This document shows positions 1 to 9,524 of a DNA stretch of 64,000 nt, one piece after another. Position numbers and translations under genes: made by a program. Source of the DNA: Candidatus Zixiibacteriota bacterium (GTDB lineage: Bacteria > Zixibacteria > MSB-5A5 > UBA10806 > 4484-95). Location: positions 18,132 to 82,131 of the forward strand of contig JAAEQD010000178.1 of assembly GCA_024231855.1 (NCBI GenBank). The letters run 5' to 3'. Positions within the stretch are counted from its first letter, which is position 1. Each line of letters starts with the position of its first letter. The notes under the pieces are model-generated. The model made no database searches. It was not told the origin of the DNA and saw only the letters and a list, made by a program, of their open reading frames with translations.

Positions 1-611
1 AAGATTCCCCCGGCATAATTTGATGAGTTACCGGTTATGGTATTCCTGTCGATAGTGGGCATCGACATATTCCAGCAATAAATACCGCCACCATTGGCCG
101 ATGGCGAGCTGTTATCATAGATCGTATTAAAAGAAATTGATGGATTGGCCATATTCCGGCAGGCTATTCCCGCTCCGGCACCCGAAATCGCGGTGGTATT
201 CCCTGTTATCCGGTTATAACTGATTGTGGGGCTGGCGCCATCGCAATGGATTCCGCCACCATAAGTGCTCGAACCGTTTTGAATGGTGAACCCGATAAGC
301 TGTGCCAATGATGTTTCGCTGTTGGAAAACGTAACTACAGATCCGCCTCCACCGCCATCGATAATAGTCGATGAGATATACGCCGGATCGGATGTTGTTA
401 GATACAACGACCCGACTGTAATAATCTTACCACTGAAATCGATATTTTCGGCATAGGTTCCGGGCGAAACCAATACCGTATCGTCGGCACCGGCGGCGTC
501 GATACCCGCCTGAATAGTACTATAATTAATTGGGATTCTGATGATTGTTGCTGAGGCAACAATGCATGATGTCAAAATCATGATTATGCTTAACAGTAAG
601 TATTTATTCAT
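1..611 (-). CDS. Parallel beta-helix secreted protein (3' end beyond window)
   Basis: Reading the minus strand from the ATG at 611 gives an open frame to the left edge (203 codons). It starts with a Sec signal peptide (MNKYLLLSIIMILTS...VASA), followed by the IIRIP..YSTIQAGIDAA..DDTVLVSPGTY opening shared by its neighbours and then about 22-residue rungs such as GGGIHCDGASPTISYNRITGN. These are right-handed parallel beta-helix (PbH1/NosD-like) repeats, typical of secreted or surface proteins; no catalytic residues can be assigned. The C-terminal sorting tag lies outside the window. Paralogue of the genes starting at 2313, 3892 and 7114, so this is a tandem family. Gene presence is well supported; function is unknown. 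Confidence 0.85.
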   Translation of the reverse strand, partial: MNKYLLLSIIMILTSCIVASATIIRIPINYSTIQAGIDAAGADDTVLVSPGTYAENIDFSGKIITVGSLYLTTSDPAYISSTIIDGGGGGSVVTFSNSETSLAQLIGFTIQNGSSTYGGGIHCDGASPTISYNRITGNTTAISGAGAGIACRNMANPSISFNTIYDNSSPSANGGGIYCWNMSMPTIDRNTITGNSSNYAGGI

Positions 612-786
612 TTGTTTCTCCCCGCTAAGGCGCGACTTGCTATTCGGTACAGAAGACTAATTTCGTAGCCTACTTATAATTTAATATATAACCATTTAAT
701 GTCAAGAGATAAACCCATCTTAGAGCCTAAAACTCCATGATTGTAAAATCATTATACTAATTAGTTTATAAGTTTACGGTGTATCA

Positions 787-2313
787 CTATTTTAGCAGAA
801 GCATCCTAATCGATTCAGTTTTATTATTGCTATTTAGCCTTGCGAAATAAATGCCGGATGGCTGTTTGGCCGTGTTCCAGGTCAATCTATGTTCGCCTGA
901 TTGCTGGGCGCCCTCGAATAGCGAGGCAACCCTCTGACCGAGGATGTTGAAGATTTCGAGGCTGACTTGCGATTGTTCTGCAAGTGTGTAGTAGATCACT
1001 GTTGAAGGATTGAAGGGATTTGGGTAGTTCTGGAAGAGCTGATATTTATCCGGCAGATTAATAACATCGTCTATGCCGACTTGTTGTTCGAAATAGAAAG
1101 CTCCAATATCGGCGATCGTGTTGTCGGGATCATATGGCGAATCCGGATCGCCGGCATCTATACATGGCGAGCCTGGCAACAGATGGAACTCAGCGCTTTC
1201 GATATCGACAAACAATGGATCTGAATCGATATTGCCTTCACCATTCCAGCCACCCTGGATATTGCAGTAGGTGATAGTAGCCGGGCAATTGGGATGGACC
1301 AGTAGCTCATTAGCCTGATCTGATATGCTGTCGTCCCAGCAAATCGTATTTACAATAACAGGTTCAGAATTACTATAGCAGGAAATAGCTCCTCCATCAT
1401 CCGCGAAATTCCGACTGATCGTGTTATGACTTATTATTGGTGATGAATTATCCATGTGAATTCCACCTCCAAAGCTGTCTGACTCAAGAGCTGAATTTCC
1501 ACTAATAGAATTATAACTAATTATTGGAAAGGAATTACTAACGCAACATATTCCGCCGCCGCCAGGATATAAATCTCGACCCCTGCAGGTATTATTATAG
1601 ATCATATTATTGCTGATGGTTGGACTTGACTCATAAATATATATACCGCCGCCGCTGTTTAAGGTAAAATTATCGGCAATAGTATTCCCGCTAATTATAG
1701 GGTTAGAGTTATACGCGGATCTGATGCCACCATCAGAGTTTTCAATAATTGAGTTGTTGTTAATATGAGGGCTCGAATTATAAAAACAATAAATACCACT
1801 ACCATGATTGTTACAAATAATGTTATTGATTATTTTAGGATTACAGTTTTGGCAATATATTCCTCCGCCATCAGAATCGACCACATTATCGCATATGCGG
1901 TTGTCTTTTATCACTGGGTCGGAATAAAGACAATAAATGCCCGCCCCATCTTCAGCCAATCCATTTTGAATAGTAAATCCGGTAACTATAGCGGTGCTAT
2001 CCTCGCCATTTATTATTGTTATAACCGTACCTGCAAGACTCCCATCGATTACAGTTAATGAAATGAACGTCCTATCCCCGGTTATTAAAAATAATGATGC
2101 CAGTACAATGTTTCGCCCGATTAAGTTGAGATGCTCATAATAGACGCCGGGTTGGACCAGTACCGTGTCGCCATCAGAGCTGTACGTAATACCCCTCTGG
2201 ATGTAAACGTAATCATCGGGGATGTTGATAATAGTAGCTCCGGCCGGATAACAAAATACTACTGCTAGTAAAAGAACCAGCGATATTGAATTATTTATGG
2301 TTACACTCTTCAT
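787..2313 (-). CDS. Parallel beta-helix exoprotein with type IX-like C-terminal sorting domain
   Basis: 508 residues from the ATG at 2313. The open frame continues to 2367, but that would run into the upstream gene, whose stop is at 2321-2323, and the signal peptide (MKSVTINNSISLVLLLAVVFCYPAGA) begins at 2313. Residues ~25-400 are beta-helix rungs (GGGIYCQNCNPKIINN, GGGIYIYESSPTISNN). The last ~85 residues form a FlgD-Ig-like sorting domain: LFQNYPNPFNPSTVI, then SGIYFARLNSNNKTESIRMLLLK-type ending. Such domains direct export and surface attachment through type IX-like systems in FCB bacteria (family knowledge). Only 7 bases separate it from the upstream beta-helix gene, so the two are probably co-transcribed. 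No clear Shine-Dalgarno, consistent with translational coupling. Confidence 0.88.
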   Translation of the reverse strand: MKSVTINNSISLVLLLAVVFCYPAGATIINIPDDYVYIQRGITYSSDGDTVLVQPGVYYEHLNLIGRNIVLASLFLITGDRTFISLTVIDGSLAGTVITIINGEDSTAIVTGFTIQNGLAEDGAGIYCLYSDPVIKDNRICDNVVDSDGGGIYCQNCNPKIINNIICNNHGSGIYCFYNSSPHINNNSIIENSDGGIRSAYNSNPIISGNTIADNFTLNSGGGIYIYESSPTISNNMIYNNTCRGRDLYPGGGGICCVSNSFPIISYNSISGNSALESDSFGGGIHMDNSSPIISHNTISRNFADDGGAISCYSNSEPVIVNTICWDDSISDQANELLVHPNCPATITYCNIQGGWNGEGNIDSDPLFVDIESAEFHLLPGSPCIDAGDPDSPYDPDNTIADIGAFYFEQQVGIDDVINLPDKYQLFQNYPNPFNPSTVIYYTLAEQSQVSLEIFNILGQRVASLFEGAQQSGEHRLTWNTAKQPSGIYFARLNSNNKTESIRMLLLK

Positions 2314-2320
2314 GTTTTCA

Positions 2321-3892
2321 TTATTCGCAGTTCGGCCAACTAACAGGCGACTCAACCGGGAGATCATCTAATATTCGCCACATAGGTGGTTTTTCAAGAC
2401 AGAATGAGATATCAACCATCTCCCGGAAATAGTTGACCATCCTGGTCGCATCACTGCCTATTACATGGCAATCGCCGTTTATATCCGCCGGGCAAAAGAA
2501 ACTGTCTAAGAGACAGGGAGCATTAGTAGATCTGAGGAAATTCACAAGATAAGTTAGATCCTCACCGATTACTTGCGGAGGCCATTGGCCGATTGCCATA
2601 TTGATATCGCCGGGATAATAATCAAGTCCACCGCAGCCTATTCCGAATGCCCCGATATGGTTCCCCGTTTCTGCCGCGTTCAAACAGCATGAAACGGCCT
2701 GCAGATAATAATTACCGGTATCGGCATAACAATACAACGGCTCACAATTTAGATTTCCCTCTCCTGGCCATCCGCCATACACATCGCAATAGCGGACAAC
2801 AGGCGCGTCCCCGATATAATCAATCTCTGAATAATCATTATCCGCCTCGTTGTACCACAGAAGTGAATTGGTGATAGTAACGGTTGAATTTAAGCTGTAT
2901 ATAGCTCCCCCCTGGTTGGCCATATTTCGGTAAAATGTACAGTTGGATATGAAAGCCTGAGTGCCATTCAGGCACGCTATGCCGCCGCCGCCGGGATTAA
3001 AATCCCGATTATACTCAAAAAGGCAATAGGCAATGTTCGGACTACAGTTGGCGCAGCAGATTCCATTACCATACTCCATGCAGGTATTATACGCGAACGT
3101 GCAATGGTGAATATTTGCATCAGCGGACATACCGCAAAATATTCCTCCGCCATTTATAGACATCACGGTATTTTTAATGGTACAGAAAGCAATTTCCGGC
3201 GTGCATTCCTTGAGATATATAGTGCCGCCCACTTCGGTAGAATGGTTTTCATCGAATTCACAATTACGGATAATTGGAGAACCACCATTAGTACAAACAA
3301 TCGCGCCACCGCGAATAGCCTGGTTTTCGATAAATTGACAATTTTCAATTATTCCGGAACTCGAATTGCTAAATATAGCTCCGCCTGTTTCAAAAGCGGC
3401 ATTGCTTTCAAATAAGCAATTTCTTATTGTCGCGGTGCTATTATTGGCCAGGTACATCACGCCGCCATCATCATAAGAAACCATATAGATAAAAGTACAA
3501 TTACTAATAATGGGACTACTATTTTGAGAACAGTAAACGCCGGCACCCGAAGCTTGAGATGTTCCGTTATAAACGGTGAAACCATCGATTAAGGTTGATT
3601 GGTCGATATCTGATGATATGATAAAGCAGCGGTTTTCGGGTCCCCCCGGTGAGATAGTGCAGTTTGACGCCCCATGCTCTGATATTAATGTTAGAGCATG
3701 TCCTCCAATGGAAATATTGAAGTTGCCGGCTCCGCTATAAGTTCCGTCGGCGACCAGTACCGTATCACCCGCGGAACTGGCATCAATGCCGCTTTGGATA
3801 GTCGGTTGATCGGCCGGAACATTTATAATGGTTGCTGAAATAACATTGAACGACAACAGTATTAATACCAATACAATATATAACCTTTTCAT
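2321..3892 (-). CDS. Parallel beta-helix exoprotein with tandem dockerin-like C-terminus
   Basis: 523 residues. Signal peptide MKRLYIVLVLILLSFNVISA, then the family opening IINVPADQPTIQSGIDASSAGDTVLVADGTY and many rungs (GGAIFSNSSSGIIENCQF and similar). Unlike its neighbours, it ends in a dockerin-like double module: GDINMAIGQWPPQVIGEDLT..LVNFLR, then CPADINGDCHVIGSDATRMV and a final DDLPVESPVSWPNCE. The same module ends the giant exoproteins at 42.9 and 53.9 kb. A strong ribosome site (GGGAGG) lies 5 bases before the ATG. Two N-x-D-rich calcium-loop-like segments suggest an EF-hand/dockerin fold (inference). Probably secreted; ligand unknown. Confidence 0.88.
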   Translation of the reverse strand: MKRLYIVLVLILLSFNVISATIINVPADQPTIQSGIDASSAGDTVLVADGTYSGAGNFNISIGGHALTLISEHGASNCTISPGGPENRCFIISSDIDQSTLIDGFTVYNGTSQASGAGVYCSQNSSPIISNCTFIYMVSYDDGGVMYLANNSTATIRNCLFESNAAFETGGAIFSNSSSGIIENCQFIENQAIRGGAIVCTNGGSPIIRNCEFDENHSTEVGGTIYLKECTPEIAFCTIKNTVMSINGGGIFCGMSADANIHHCTFAYNTCMEYGNGICCANCSPNIAYCLFEYNRDFNPGGGGIACLNGTQAFISNCTFYRNMANQGGAIYSLNSTVTITNSLLWYNEADNDYSEIDYIGDAPVVRYCDVYGGWPGEGNLNCEPLYCYADTGNYYLQAVSCCLNAAETGNHIGAFGIGCGGLDYYPGDINMAIGQWPPQVIGEDLTYLVNFLRSTNAPCLLDSFFCPADINGDCHVIGSDATRMVNYFREMVDISFCLEKPPMWRILDDLPVESPVSWPNCE

Positions 3893-4078
3893 TTTATCCT
3901 CCCGGGATAAGATTCATCTGGTTATCAATCATAAAATACCTGTTTGAAGTTTATTGCGCTAAACCGAAACGGGGCTAAACAACAGCCTCTGTTGACAGTT
4001 AGTCTAAATATAGTAAATTAGTAATAAGTTGCCAAGAAAAAACCGGCTCGATATTTTCGTTTATTTTAGATCATAAAT

Positions 4079-5518
4079 CTATTTCAATAATAGCATCCTG
4101 ATCGATTCGGTTTTATCCATGCTATTGAGCCTGGCAAAATAAATTCCGGATGGTTGATCCGAAGCATCCCATGATATAGCATACTGGCCCGCCTGCTGTA
4201 CTCCATCATACAAAGATTCTACTTTTCGGCCGAGGGCATCAAAAATACTTATGTTGATCTCCATCAGTTCGGCAAGAGAATACCTGATCTCAGTGGAAGC
4301 GTTAAACGGATTGGGATAATTCTGAGATAACTGAAATGATGATGGCAATGAAATATCATTATCAATTGCCGATGGATTAGCGTTCAGCTTAACGACGAAA
4401 AAGTCGCCGAAAGTCGGGTTGGGCTCCGACGATTCCCCGGCCAGCACATAGCCGCCATCGGAGGACTGTAGAATACAATACGCCCTCTGGTCATCGCCAT
4501 GCCCGACAGTTTTCATCCAGAGAGTATCGCCGTTGGCATCGGTTCTGACAAACCAGTAATCGTCGCGATAACCGGGATTGTTCGAGTAGCCGCCGAATAT
4601 ATAGCCGCCATCGGAGGTTTGATCGACCGACCAGCCGTAATCGCCGGTGGACCTGGAATAGTTTTTACACCAGATCGAATCACCATCTGAATTGACTTTT
4701 AATGCCAGACTGCTGTTAGGGATATTCGAATCAGTTTCGCCGAACATAATATAGCCGCCATCGGAGGTTTGCTGAGCTGATGTGCAATGATCGGTCACAT
4801 CTCCGCCGTATGTATATGACCAATCAGCTATTCCGCTTGAATCGGTTTTGATTAGATAGAAGTCCCAGCCCCGGCCCGATACATCTTTCGTCCCGGCCAA
4901 CATGTAGCCACCATCGGCGGTTTGTTGAACACTGAATCCCTCCTCGTAGCCGGAACCCCCGAAAGTTCGCACCCAGTCAGTGTCACCATTGCTATCGAGC
5001 TTTAATAGATATGCATTCGAGAATTCGCCCGGGTCATATTTTTTGCCGGTGACAATATAGCCGCTATCGGGAGTACAACTGACATGGATCGCTTCGGTAT
5101 TTAGAGTACCGCCGAACATAGTCGTCCAGAGGGTGTCACCATTGCTATCGGTTTTGATTATCCAGGCATTACGAAGAACCATTGTCAGATGTTTTATGCC
5201 CGCGATAACGAAACCGCCGTCGTAATCCTGTTTCACGCAAAACGCCTCTTGGCCGATTATCGTATCGCCGTAGGTGTGTGTCCAGAGCGTATCGCCATTG
5301 GTATCAGTCCTGACTAAAAATATATCGAGCCAGGTATTTCCCGTTATCTGCGAGACACCGACCAAGGCAAAACCGTTATCGGATGTTTCAGTTATCCATT
5401 TGCAGTCATCATAGCTATCGCGATGATACGTTTTGGTCCAGGCGGTATCGGGAGCCTGCGCCAGGCCAAGGCTAGACAGGCAAATCAGAATTAAAATAAG
5501 CGTGATTAATGACTTCAT
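4079..5518 (-). CDS. Exoprotein with repeated DGGYxxxG blades and sorting domain
   Basis: 479 residues with signal peptide MKSLITLILILICLSSLGLAQA. The mature part consists of about seven ~55-residue repeats, each with a W.xTYGG-type strand, (A/C)xxVQQTxDGGYILAG and a K(T/L)DSNGDTLW turn. This resembles delta-60/SBBP-type beta-propeller repeats. The last ~85 residues are a sorting domain (LSQNYPNPFNASTEIRYSL ... SGIYFARLNSMDKTES...LLLK) almost identical to that of the gene at 787-2313, so the tags are recently related. A GAGGGT ribosome site precedes the ATG. Likely a surface or secreted protein; no enzyme motif seen. Confidence 0.87.
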   Translation of the reverse strand: MKSLITLILILICLSSLGLAQAPDTAWTKTYHRDSYDDCKWITETSDNGFALVGVSQITGNTWLDIFLVRTDTNGDTLWTHTYGDTIIGQEAFCVKQDYDGGFVIAGIKHLTMVLRNAWIIKTDSNGDTLWTTMFGGTLNTEAIHVSCTPDSGYIVTGKKYDPGEFSNAYLLKLDSNGDTDWVRTFGGSGYEEGFSVQQTADGGYMLAGTKDVSGRGWDFYLIKTDSSGIADWSYTYGGDVTDHCTSAQQTSDGGYIMFGETDSNIPNSSLALKVNSDGDSIWCKNYSRSTGDYGWSVDQTSDGGYIFGGYSNNPGYRDDYWFVRTDANGDTLWMKTVGHGDDQRAYCILQSSDGGYVLAGESSEPNPTFGDFFVVKLNANPSAIDNDISLPSSFQLSQNYPNPFNASTEIRYSLAELMEINISIFDALGRKVESLYDGVQQAGQYAISWDASDQPSGIYFARLNSMDKTESIRMLLLK

Positions 5519-5536
5519 GTTCTTACCCTCAATTTA

Positions 5537-7114
5537 TTATTTAAGTAGCAACATTTTTCTCGATTCAGAGTATTCACCCGCCCGTATTTTATAGAAATAC
5601 ATCCCGGATGGCAGTTTATCGGCTTTCCATATAGTCTGGTGATAGCCCGCTTGCTTTGGCTCGTTAGTCAGTGTTTCGATTTCACGGCCAAGTATGTCAT
5701 AGATACTTATAGTTACTAAAGCCGGTTCAGGCAAGATGTATTTTATCGTTGTCTGAGCGTTGAAAGGATTTGGGTGATTTTGGAATAGCCGGTATTTTTC
5801 AGGCGGTCCTTCATATAATTCATAGATACCTACAATAATCGAATCGCCACCGCCATAAGCCCCCATATCCGACCGTATCTCGCCGAGACCGTTCTCGCAG
5901 TCCAGCAGGCTATCTAATATATCGGGGTGTCCAATATCAATACCGCGAGAATCGTACGGATCGCCGCATTCGGTTGCCATGAGATGATAATCATTGTTTT
6001 CAGAATCCCGGAAAAGGGCTTCACCAAAATAATTGCCTTCGCCGGGATAGTAACTTCCAAGCAAATTATAGGCTACAATTGCCGAGCCGAAATAAGATTC
6101 CATATCGGTATCGGATTCATTGCCGCATATAATGTTATTGATGACAAAAGGTGTTGAATAGTCTGAGTACAATCCGCCCATTGAATCCGCTTCATTCCCT
6201 GTGATTGTATTATTATAGATAAGCGCGTCACAATCCAGTGAATTCATAATTCCACCGCCTACGTCGCCTCTATTTCCGGCAATAACATTATAGTATAATA
6301 TTGGATTAGAAGATGCGAAGGAAGCAACTCCGCCGCCCGAACTCCCCCCAACATTGTTTATTATAAGATTTGATTTAATTATTGGGGATGATTCAACACA
6401 GCCTATTCCACCCCCGTCACCAGCACGATTACCCTCAATCAAGTTACTCGTTATAATCGGATTAGAATTAGAGTAACAATAAATCCCGCCGCCGAATATA
6501 CCGTGAACAATATTATCAGCAATCAAATTGCCGATGATTCTTGGCGATGATTCACGGCAGGATATTCCACCACCACGATCCATATAATTATTTCTTTCAG
6601 TCCTATTTCCAAATATTTGATTATTTAAGATTTGAGGATGAGAATAATAGCAGTACACTCCTCCACCTGAACAAGCGCCTTGCGAATCTAAATAAGCCAA
6701 ATTGTAGCAAATATAATTATTCAATATCTTCGGATTTGATCCGGCACTGTGTATTCCCCCGCCTTGAATGTTACATCCGTTTTGTATACACAACCCGATT
6801 ATGATCGCTGTACTGTCTTCGCCGTTTTCGAATGTTACGACCGAACCTGAAGAATCGCCATCAATAATCGTCCTCGAGATATAGCTCGTATCTTCTGTTG
6901 TCAAAAACAACGACCCCAGTACGATATTATGCCCATAGAAATTGATATTTTCAACATAAGTACCCGGATAAACCAACACCGTATCCCCATCAATGCTGAC
7001 ATCAATGCCCTGCTGAATTGTGGCGTAATCGTCGGGGATATATATGATTGTGGCGGAGGCGGAAGCAAATGCCACGATGATGATTGTAAGTGCTATGATC
7101 AAAAGGCTTTTCAT
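5537..7114 (-). CDS. Parallel beta-helix exoprotein with type IX-like C-terminal sorting domain
   Basis: 525 residues from the ATG at 7114, chosen because a signal peptide (MKSLLIIALTIIIVAFASASA) starts there and AAAGGTAAG lies just upstream; the frame is open to 7279 but the extra 55 codons look non-coding. Residues ~25-430 are beta-helix rungs (GGGIYCYSNSNPIITSN, GGGIGCVESSPIIKSN). The tail is YRLFQNHPNPFNAQTTIKYIL ... SGMYFYKIRAGEYSESRKMLLLK, a FlgD-like sorting domain more diverged than those at 787 and 4079. It is the first gene of the minus-strand exoprotein run and ends 18 bases before the start of the next. Confidence 0.87.
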   Translation of the reverse strand: MKSLLIIALTIIIVAFASASATIIYIPDDYATIQQGIDVSIDGDTVLVYPGTYVENINFYGHNIVLGSLFLTTEDTSYISRTIIDGDSSGSVVTFENGEDSTAIIIGLCIQNGCNIQGGGIHSAGSNPKILNNYICYNLAYLDSQGACSGGGVYCYYSHPQILNNQIFGNRTERNNYMDRGGGISCRESSPRIIGNLIADNIVHGIFGGGIYCYSNSNPIITSNLIEGNRAGDGGGIGCVESSPIIKSNLIINNVGGSSGGGVASFASSNPILYYNVIAGNRGDVGGGIMNSLDCDALIYNNTITGNEADSMGGLYSDYSTPFVINNIICGNESDTDMESYFGSAIVAYNLLGSYYPGEGNYFGEALFRDSENNDYHLMATECGDPYDSRGIDIGHPDILDSLLDCENGLGEIRSDMGAYGGGDSIIVGIYELYEGPPEKYRLFQNHPNPFNAQTTIKYILPEPALVTISIYDILGREIETLTNEPKQAGYHQTIWKADKLPSGMYFYKIRAGEYSESRKMLLLK

Positions 7115-7542
7115 TATCTTACCTTTATGCCGGTTCTTTCCACAACGGCAGCAAATACGGAAAACCGTTGTATATGTAGACAATATAATATATTTTAGGT
7201 GATTATCAAGCGAATATTGACTGAAATAGATTGGATTGCCAAGCTCTTGTAGGTCATGTGCTCTTCTCTTTCGATGCAAATACTAAAATCATTCACGGTA
7301 ATCACGATCCAAATAATCTAGTTTAGCGAAGCTCCGCCAACAAAAGTTTGGTTTCGGTTTATAGTTCTTTGATTGATTAATTAAGAATAATTATTAAAAC
7401 GCGTAATACGTTACACTTTGCGATTGATACATTAAACAATATGAAGTACAATGCGAACGAAATGTTATTAAACGCGAGTAATTGCCGATACCTATTTAAG
7501 ACTGCCAGGGGACTTTTATAAGGGTATAATACGCGACAAACA
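7115..7542. other. Divergent intergenic region
   Basis: 428 bases between divergent genes, AT-rich, with no believable coding frame. It should contain promoters in both directions. For the plus strand the only good element is a TATAAT at 7525-7530; nothing clear was found for the minus strand. Confidence 0.5.
7502..7530 (+). promoter_or_regulatory. Candidate promoter of the glycosyltransferase operon
   Basis: CTGCCA at 7502-7507, a 17-base spacer and a perfect TATAAT at 7525-7530. Transcription would start near 7537, only about 6 bases before the ATG at 7543, so the message would be almost leaderless; no Shine-Dalgarno is present, which agrees. Based on consensus matching only. Confidence 0.4.
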
Positions 7543-8763
7543 ATGATGGTTTTGCTAACAATACTGACGACAACCGGGGCATTCATAATATTGGGAATTA
7601 TTGTACATTTATATTTTCTGGCTATTCACGGGCTTAAAGTCTTCAAAGATACTCAAGAAAGTCACATTTGCGATAATAAAAGTTTTTTAGTATTAATCCC
7701 CGCCCACGATGAAGAACTGGTAATTAAAAGGGTCATTAACTCTATAAGAGAAACCGATTATAATCAGGATCTTATTGAGATTGTAGTTATCGCCGATAAC
7801 TGTACTGATTCAACCGCTAATATTGCGAGTAGTTTAGATGTAGTTGTCTTGGAAAGAAAAGACCATGATGAAAAAGGTAAAGGCTACGCAATCACATGGG
7901 CGTTAAACAAATTAAATATAGATAATTATGATCTAGTATCAATAATTGACGCGGATAATGTTCTTGATAAGAATTTCTTCAAAGTCACCGGTGGATTAGT
8001 CGAAAATGGCGCTGAAATAGTCCAGACTTACTTTGGTTACTATAATGTGGCAAAGACAACGTATTCGTATATTTTATATTGGTCCAATTTAGTTGAAAAT
8101 TATCTGTTTTATAACTCCAGATCCAATTTAAAGCTTCATGTATTTTTAAGAGGATCGGGAATGGTATTTAAAACAAACATACTGAAAGAAACCCCCTGGA
8201 AAATAAAATCAGTAACCGAAGACGCGAATTATTCTATTGAACTGATTACAAACAATAGAAGAGTTCACTTCACTACCCAGACTAAAGTTTACGAAGAAAC
8301 ATTAGATCATATAAAGCAATCATTTAGTCAACGGATACGATATAACTCCGGCATAATTAGCTTGATAAAAAACAATAGCTTGCGCCTTCTTAAACAAAGC
8401 ATACTCAAGAAGGATTTATTGCTATTAGAAACTGCTTTTTCATTATTTTTACTGAATAAGCCGGTATTATTGGGTGTTTCATCTATTTTGCTGGCGACCA
8501 GTTTAGTATTTGGCCTTAATTCATTAATCTCTGTAATCTCCTTATTTAATATCGGCGCCATAGTGTTATATTTTGGCCTCGGGCATTTTCTAAATCCTCA
8601 AAAAGGCCCTTTATTTAAAACTTTAATCACAATGCCCTTTTATGGAATCTATTTGCTAATAATATATATTCTATCTTCTTTTGGTTATAAAAAGAATAAC
8701 TGGAGTAAAACCCCAAGAGTAATAAGCGACCACGAGAACACCGTAAGTGAAATATTTAAATAG
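7543..8763 (+). CDS. Family 2 glycosyltransferase, processive membrane type
   Basis: 406 residues. An N-terminal membrane segment (residues ~3-28) is followed by a GT-A domain: LIPAHDEE (~51-58), VVIADNCTDST (~81-91), the metal-binding IIDADN (D136, D138) and the acceptor motif QRIRY (~263-267), a variant of the QxxRW of hyaluronan/poly-N-acetylglucosamine/cellulose synthases. Several membrane helices follow (~305-385). It probably polymerises a beta-linked polysaccharide from a UDP-sugar at the inner membrane. The next gene, a deacetylase, starts 5 bases after the stop; this pairing recalls PgaC/PgaB or NodC/NodB, but substrate cannot be read from sequence. The pair is notably AT-rich compared with mutS next door, a possible sign of transfer. 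Confidence 0.85.
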   Translation: MMVLLTILTTTGAFIILGIIVHLYFLAIHGLKVFKDTQESHICDNKSFLVLIPAHDEELVIKRVINSIRETDYNQDLIEIVVIADNCTDSTANIASSLDVVVLERKDHDEKGKGYAITWALNKLNIDNYDLVSIIDADNVLDKNFFKVTGGLVENGAEIVQTYFGYYNVAKTTYSYILYWSNLVENYLFYNSRSNLKLHVFLRGSGMVFKTNILKETPWKIKSVTEDANYSIELITNNRRVHFTTQTKVYEETLDHIKQSFSQRIRYNSGIISLIKNNSLRLLKQSILKKDLLLLETAFSLFLLNKPVLLGVSSILLATSLVFGLNSLISVISLFNIGAIVLYFGLGHFLNPQKGPLFKTLITMPFYGIYLLIIYILSSFGYKKNNWSKTPRVISDHENTVSEIFK

Positions 8764-8768
8764 CTAAC

Positions 8769-9476
8769 ATGGCACCCGGTAAAAATATTTGCCTTACAGT
8801 TGATGATGGGCCAACGAGGTTTACTCGGGAAATAGTCGCCTTCCTTAAGGACAGAAATATTCCCGCGATAATGTTTTTCACCGGGGAAAATATTTATAAA
8901 AATTATGAGGTCGCGTGTAACGCTATAAAAAACGGTTTTATAATCGGAAATCATTCATATTCACATAAACGTTTTTCATCGATACCAATTGAAACGGCTA
9001 TAGATGATATTATTAAATGCGAAAACGCCATAGAAGATATATATGGAAATACCAAAATTGAACGGCGATCAAAGTTGTTCAGATTTCCCTTTGGGGACAA
9101 GGGCTACAAATGGACCAGACTAAATGTGCTGTTTAAAAATTTAAAAAGTAAATATAGAATTTTACAAAACGCTTTAAATGAAATGAAATTTGAAAAATTG
9201 CCAATAAGCAATCTACAATCAAACTTCTATTATAACCGGCTCTTATATGATATAGATTTGTTTTGGACTTTTGATTCCAATGATTGGCAACTCAGAAAAA
9301 ATAAGAATTTCACTACTAATGATTTAGATAATCACCTTCAGAAGCTTCATACCCGGCCCAATAACGAAATACTTTTAATGCATGATCGAAATGACACACC
9401 TGAATCTTTTTTCTATGTAATCGATAAGCTTATTGGCGAGGATTTTAACTTTTATATGCCTGGTGAGGGTAATTAA
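8769..9476 (+). CDS. Polysaccharide deacetylase (NodB/CE4 family)
   Basis: 235 residues. CE4 motifs in order: LTVDDGP (motif 1, catalytic and metal Asp at D12/D13), NHSYSH (metal-binding HxxxH, ~60-65), LFRFPFG (motif 3), WTFDSNDW (motif 4) and LLMHD (motif 5). The N-terminus starts almost directly with motif 1 and has no signal peptide, so it is probably cytoplasmic or relies on the membrane-bound partner. It probably removes N-acetyl groups from the polymer or precursor made by the upstream glycosyltransferase, 5 bases away in the same operon. There is no visible ribosome site, suggesting coupling. A ~60-residue insertion between motifs 3 and 4 (around LNVLFKNLKSKYRIL) is unusual for the family. 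Confidence 0.83.
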   Translation: MAPGKNICLTVDDGPTRFTREIVAFLKDRNIPAIMFFTGENIYKNYEVACNAIKNGFIIGNHSYSHKRFSSIPIETAIDDIIKCENAIEDIYGNTKIERRSKLFRFPFGDKGYKWTRLNVLFKNLKSKYRILQNALNEMKFEKLPISNLQSNFYYNRLLYDIDLFWTFDSNDWQLRKNKNFTTNDLDNHLQKLHTRPNNEILLMHDRNDTPESFFYVIDKLIGEDFNFYMPGEGN

Positions 9477-9480
9477 GTCC

Positions 9481-9515
9481 TCGTAGGTCAGGAACCCTGC
9501 GCCCTTGGTCTACGA
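9481..9515. terminator. Hairpin between convergent genes, possible bidirectional terminator
   Basis: TCGTAGGTCAGG (9481-9492) pairs with CCTTGGTCTACGA-type sequence (9504-9515): 12 pairs including three G-U, 11-base loop. It sits between the stop of the deacetylase (9476) and that of mutS (9525), where a terminator for both is expected. No T-tract follows on either strand, so it may instead be a dispersed REP-like element. Confidence 0.4.
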
Positions 9516-9524
9516 CTGGCTAGG

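Noticed and set aside
7377..7586. 69-codon minus-strand frame upstream of the glycosyltransferase
   Set aside because: No ribosome site, overlaps the glycosyltransferase start and promoter, composition unlike its neighbours.
9481..9515. Strong intrinsic terminator for mutS
   Set aside because: Hairpin is present but no T-tract follows on either strand, so kept only as a weak candidate.
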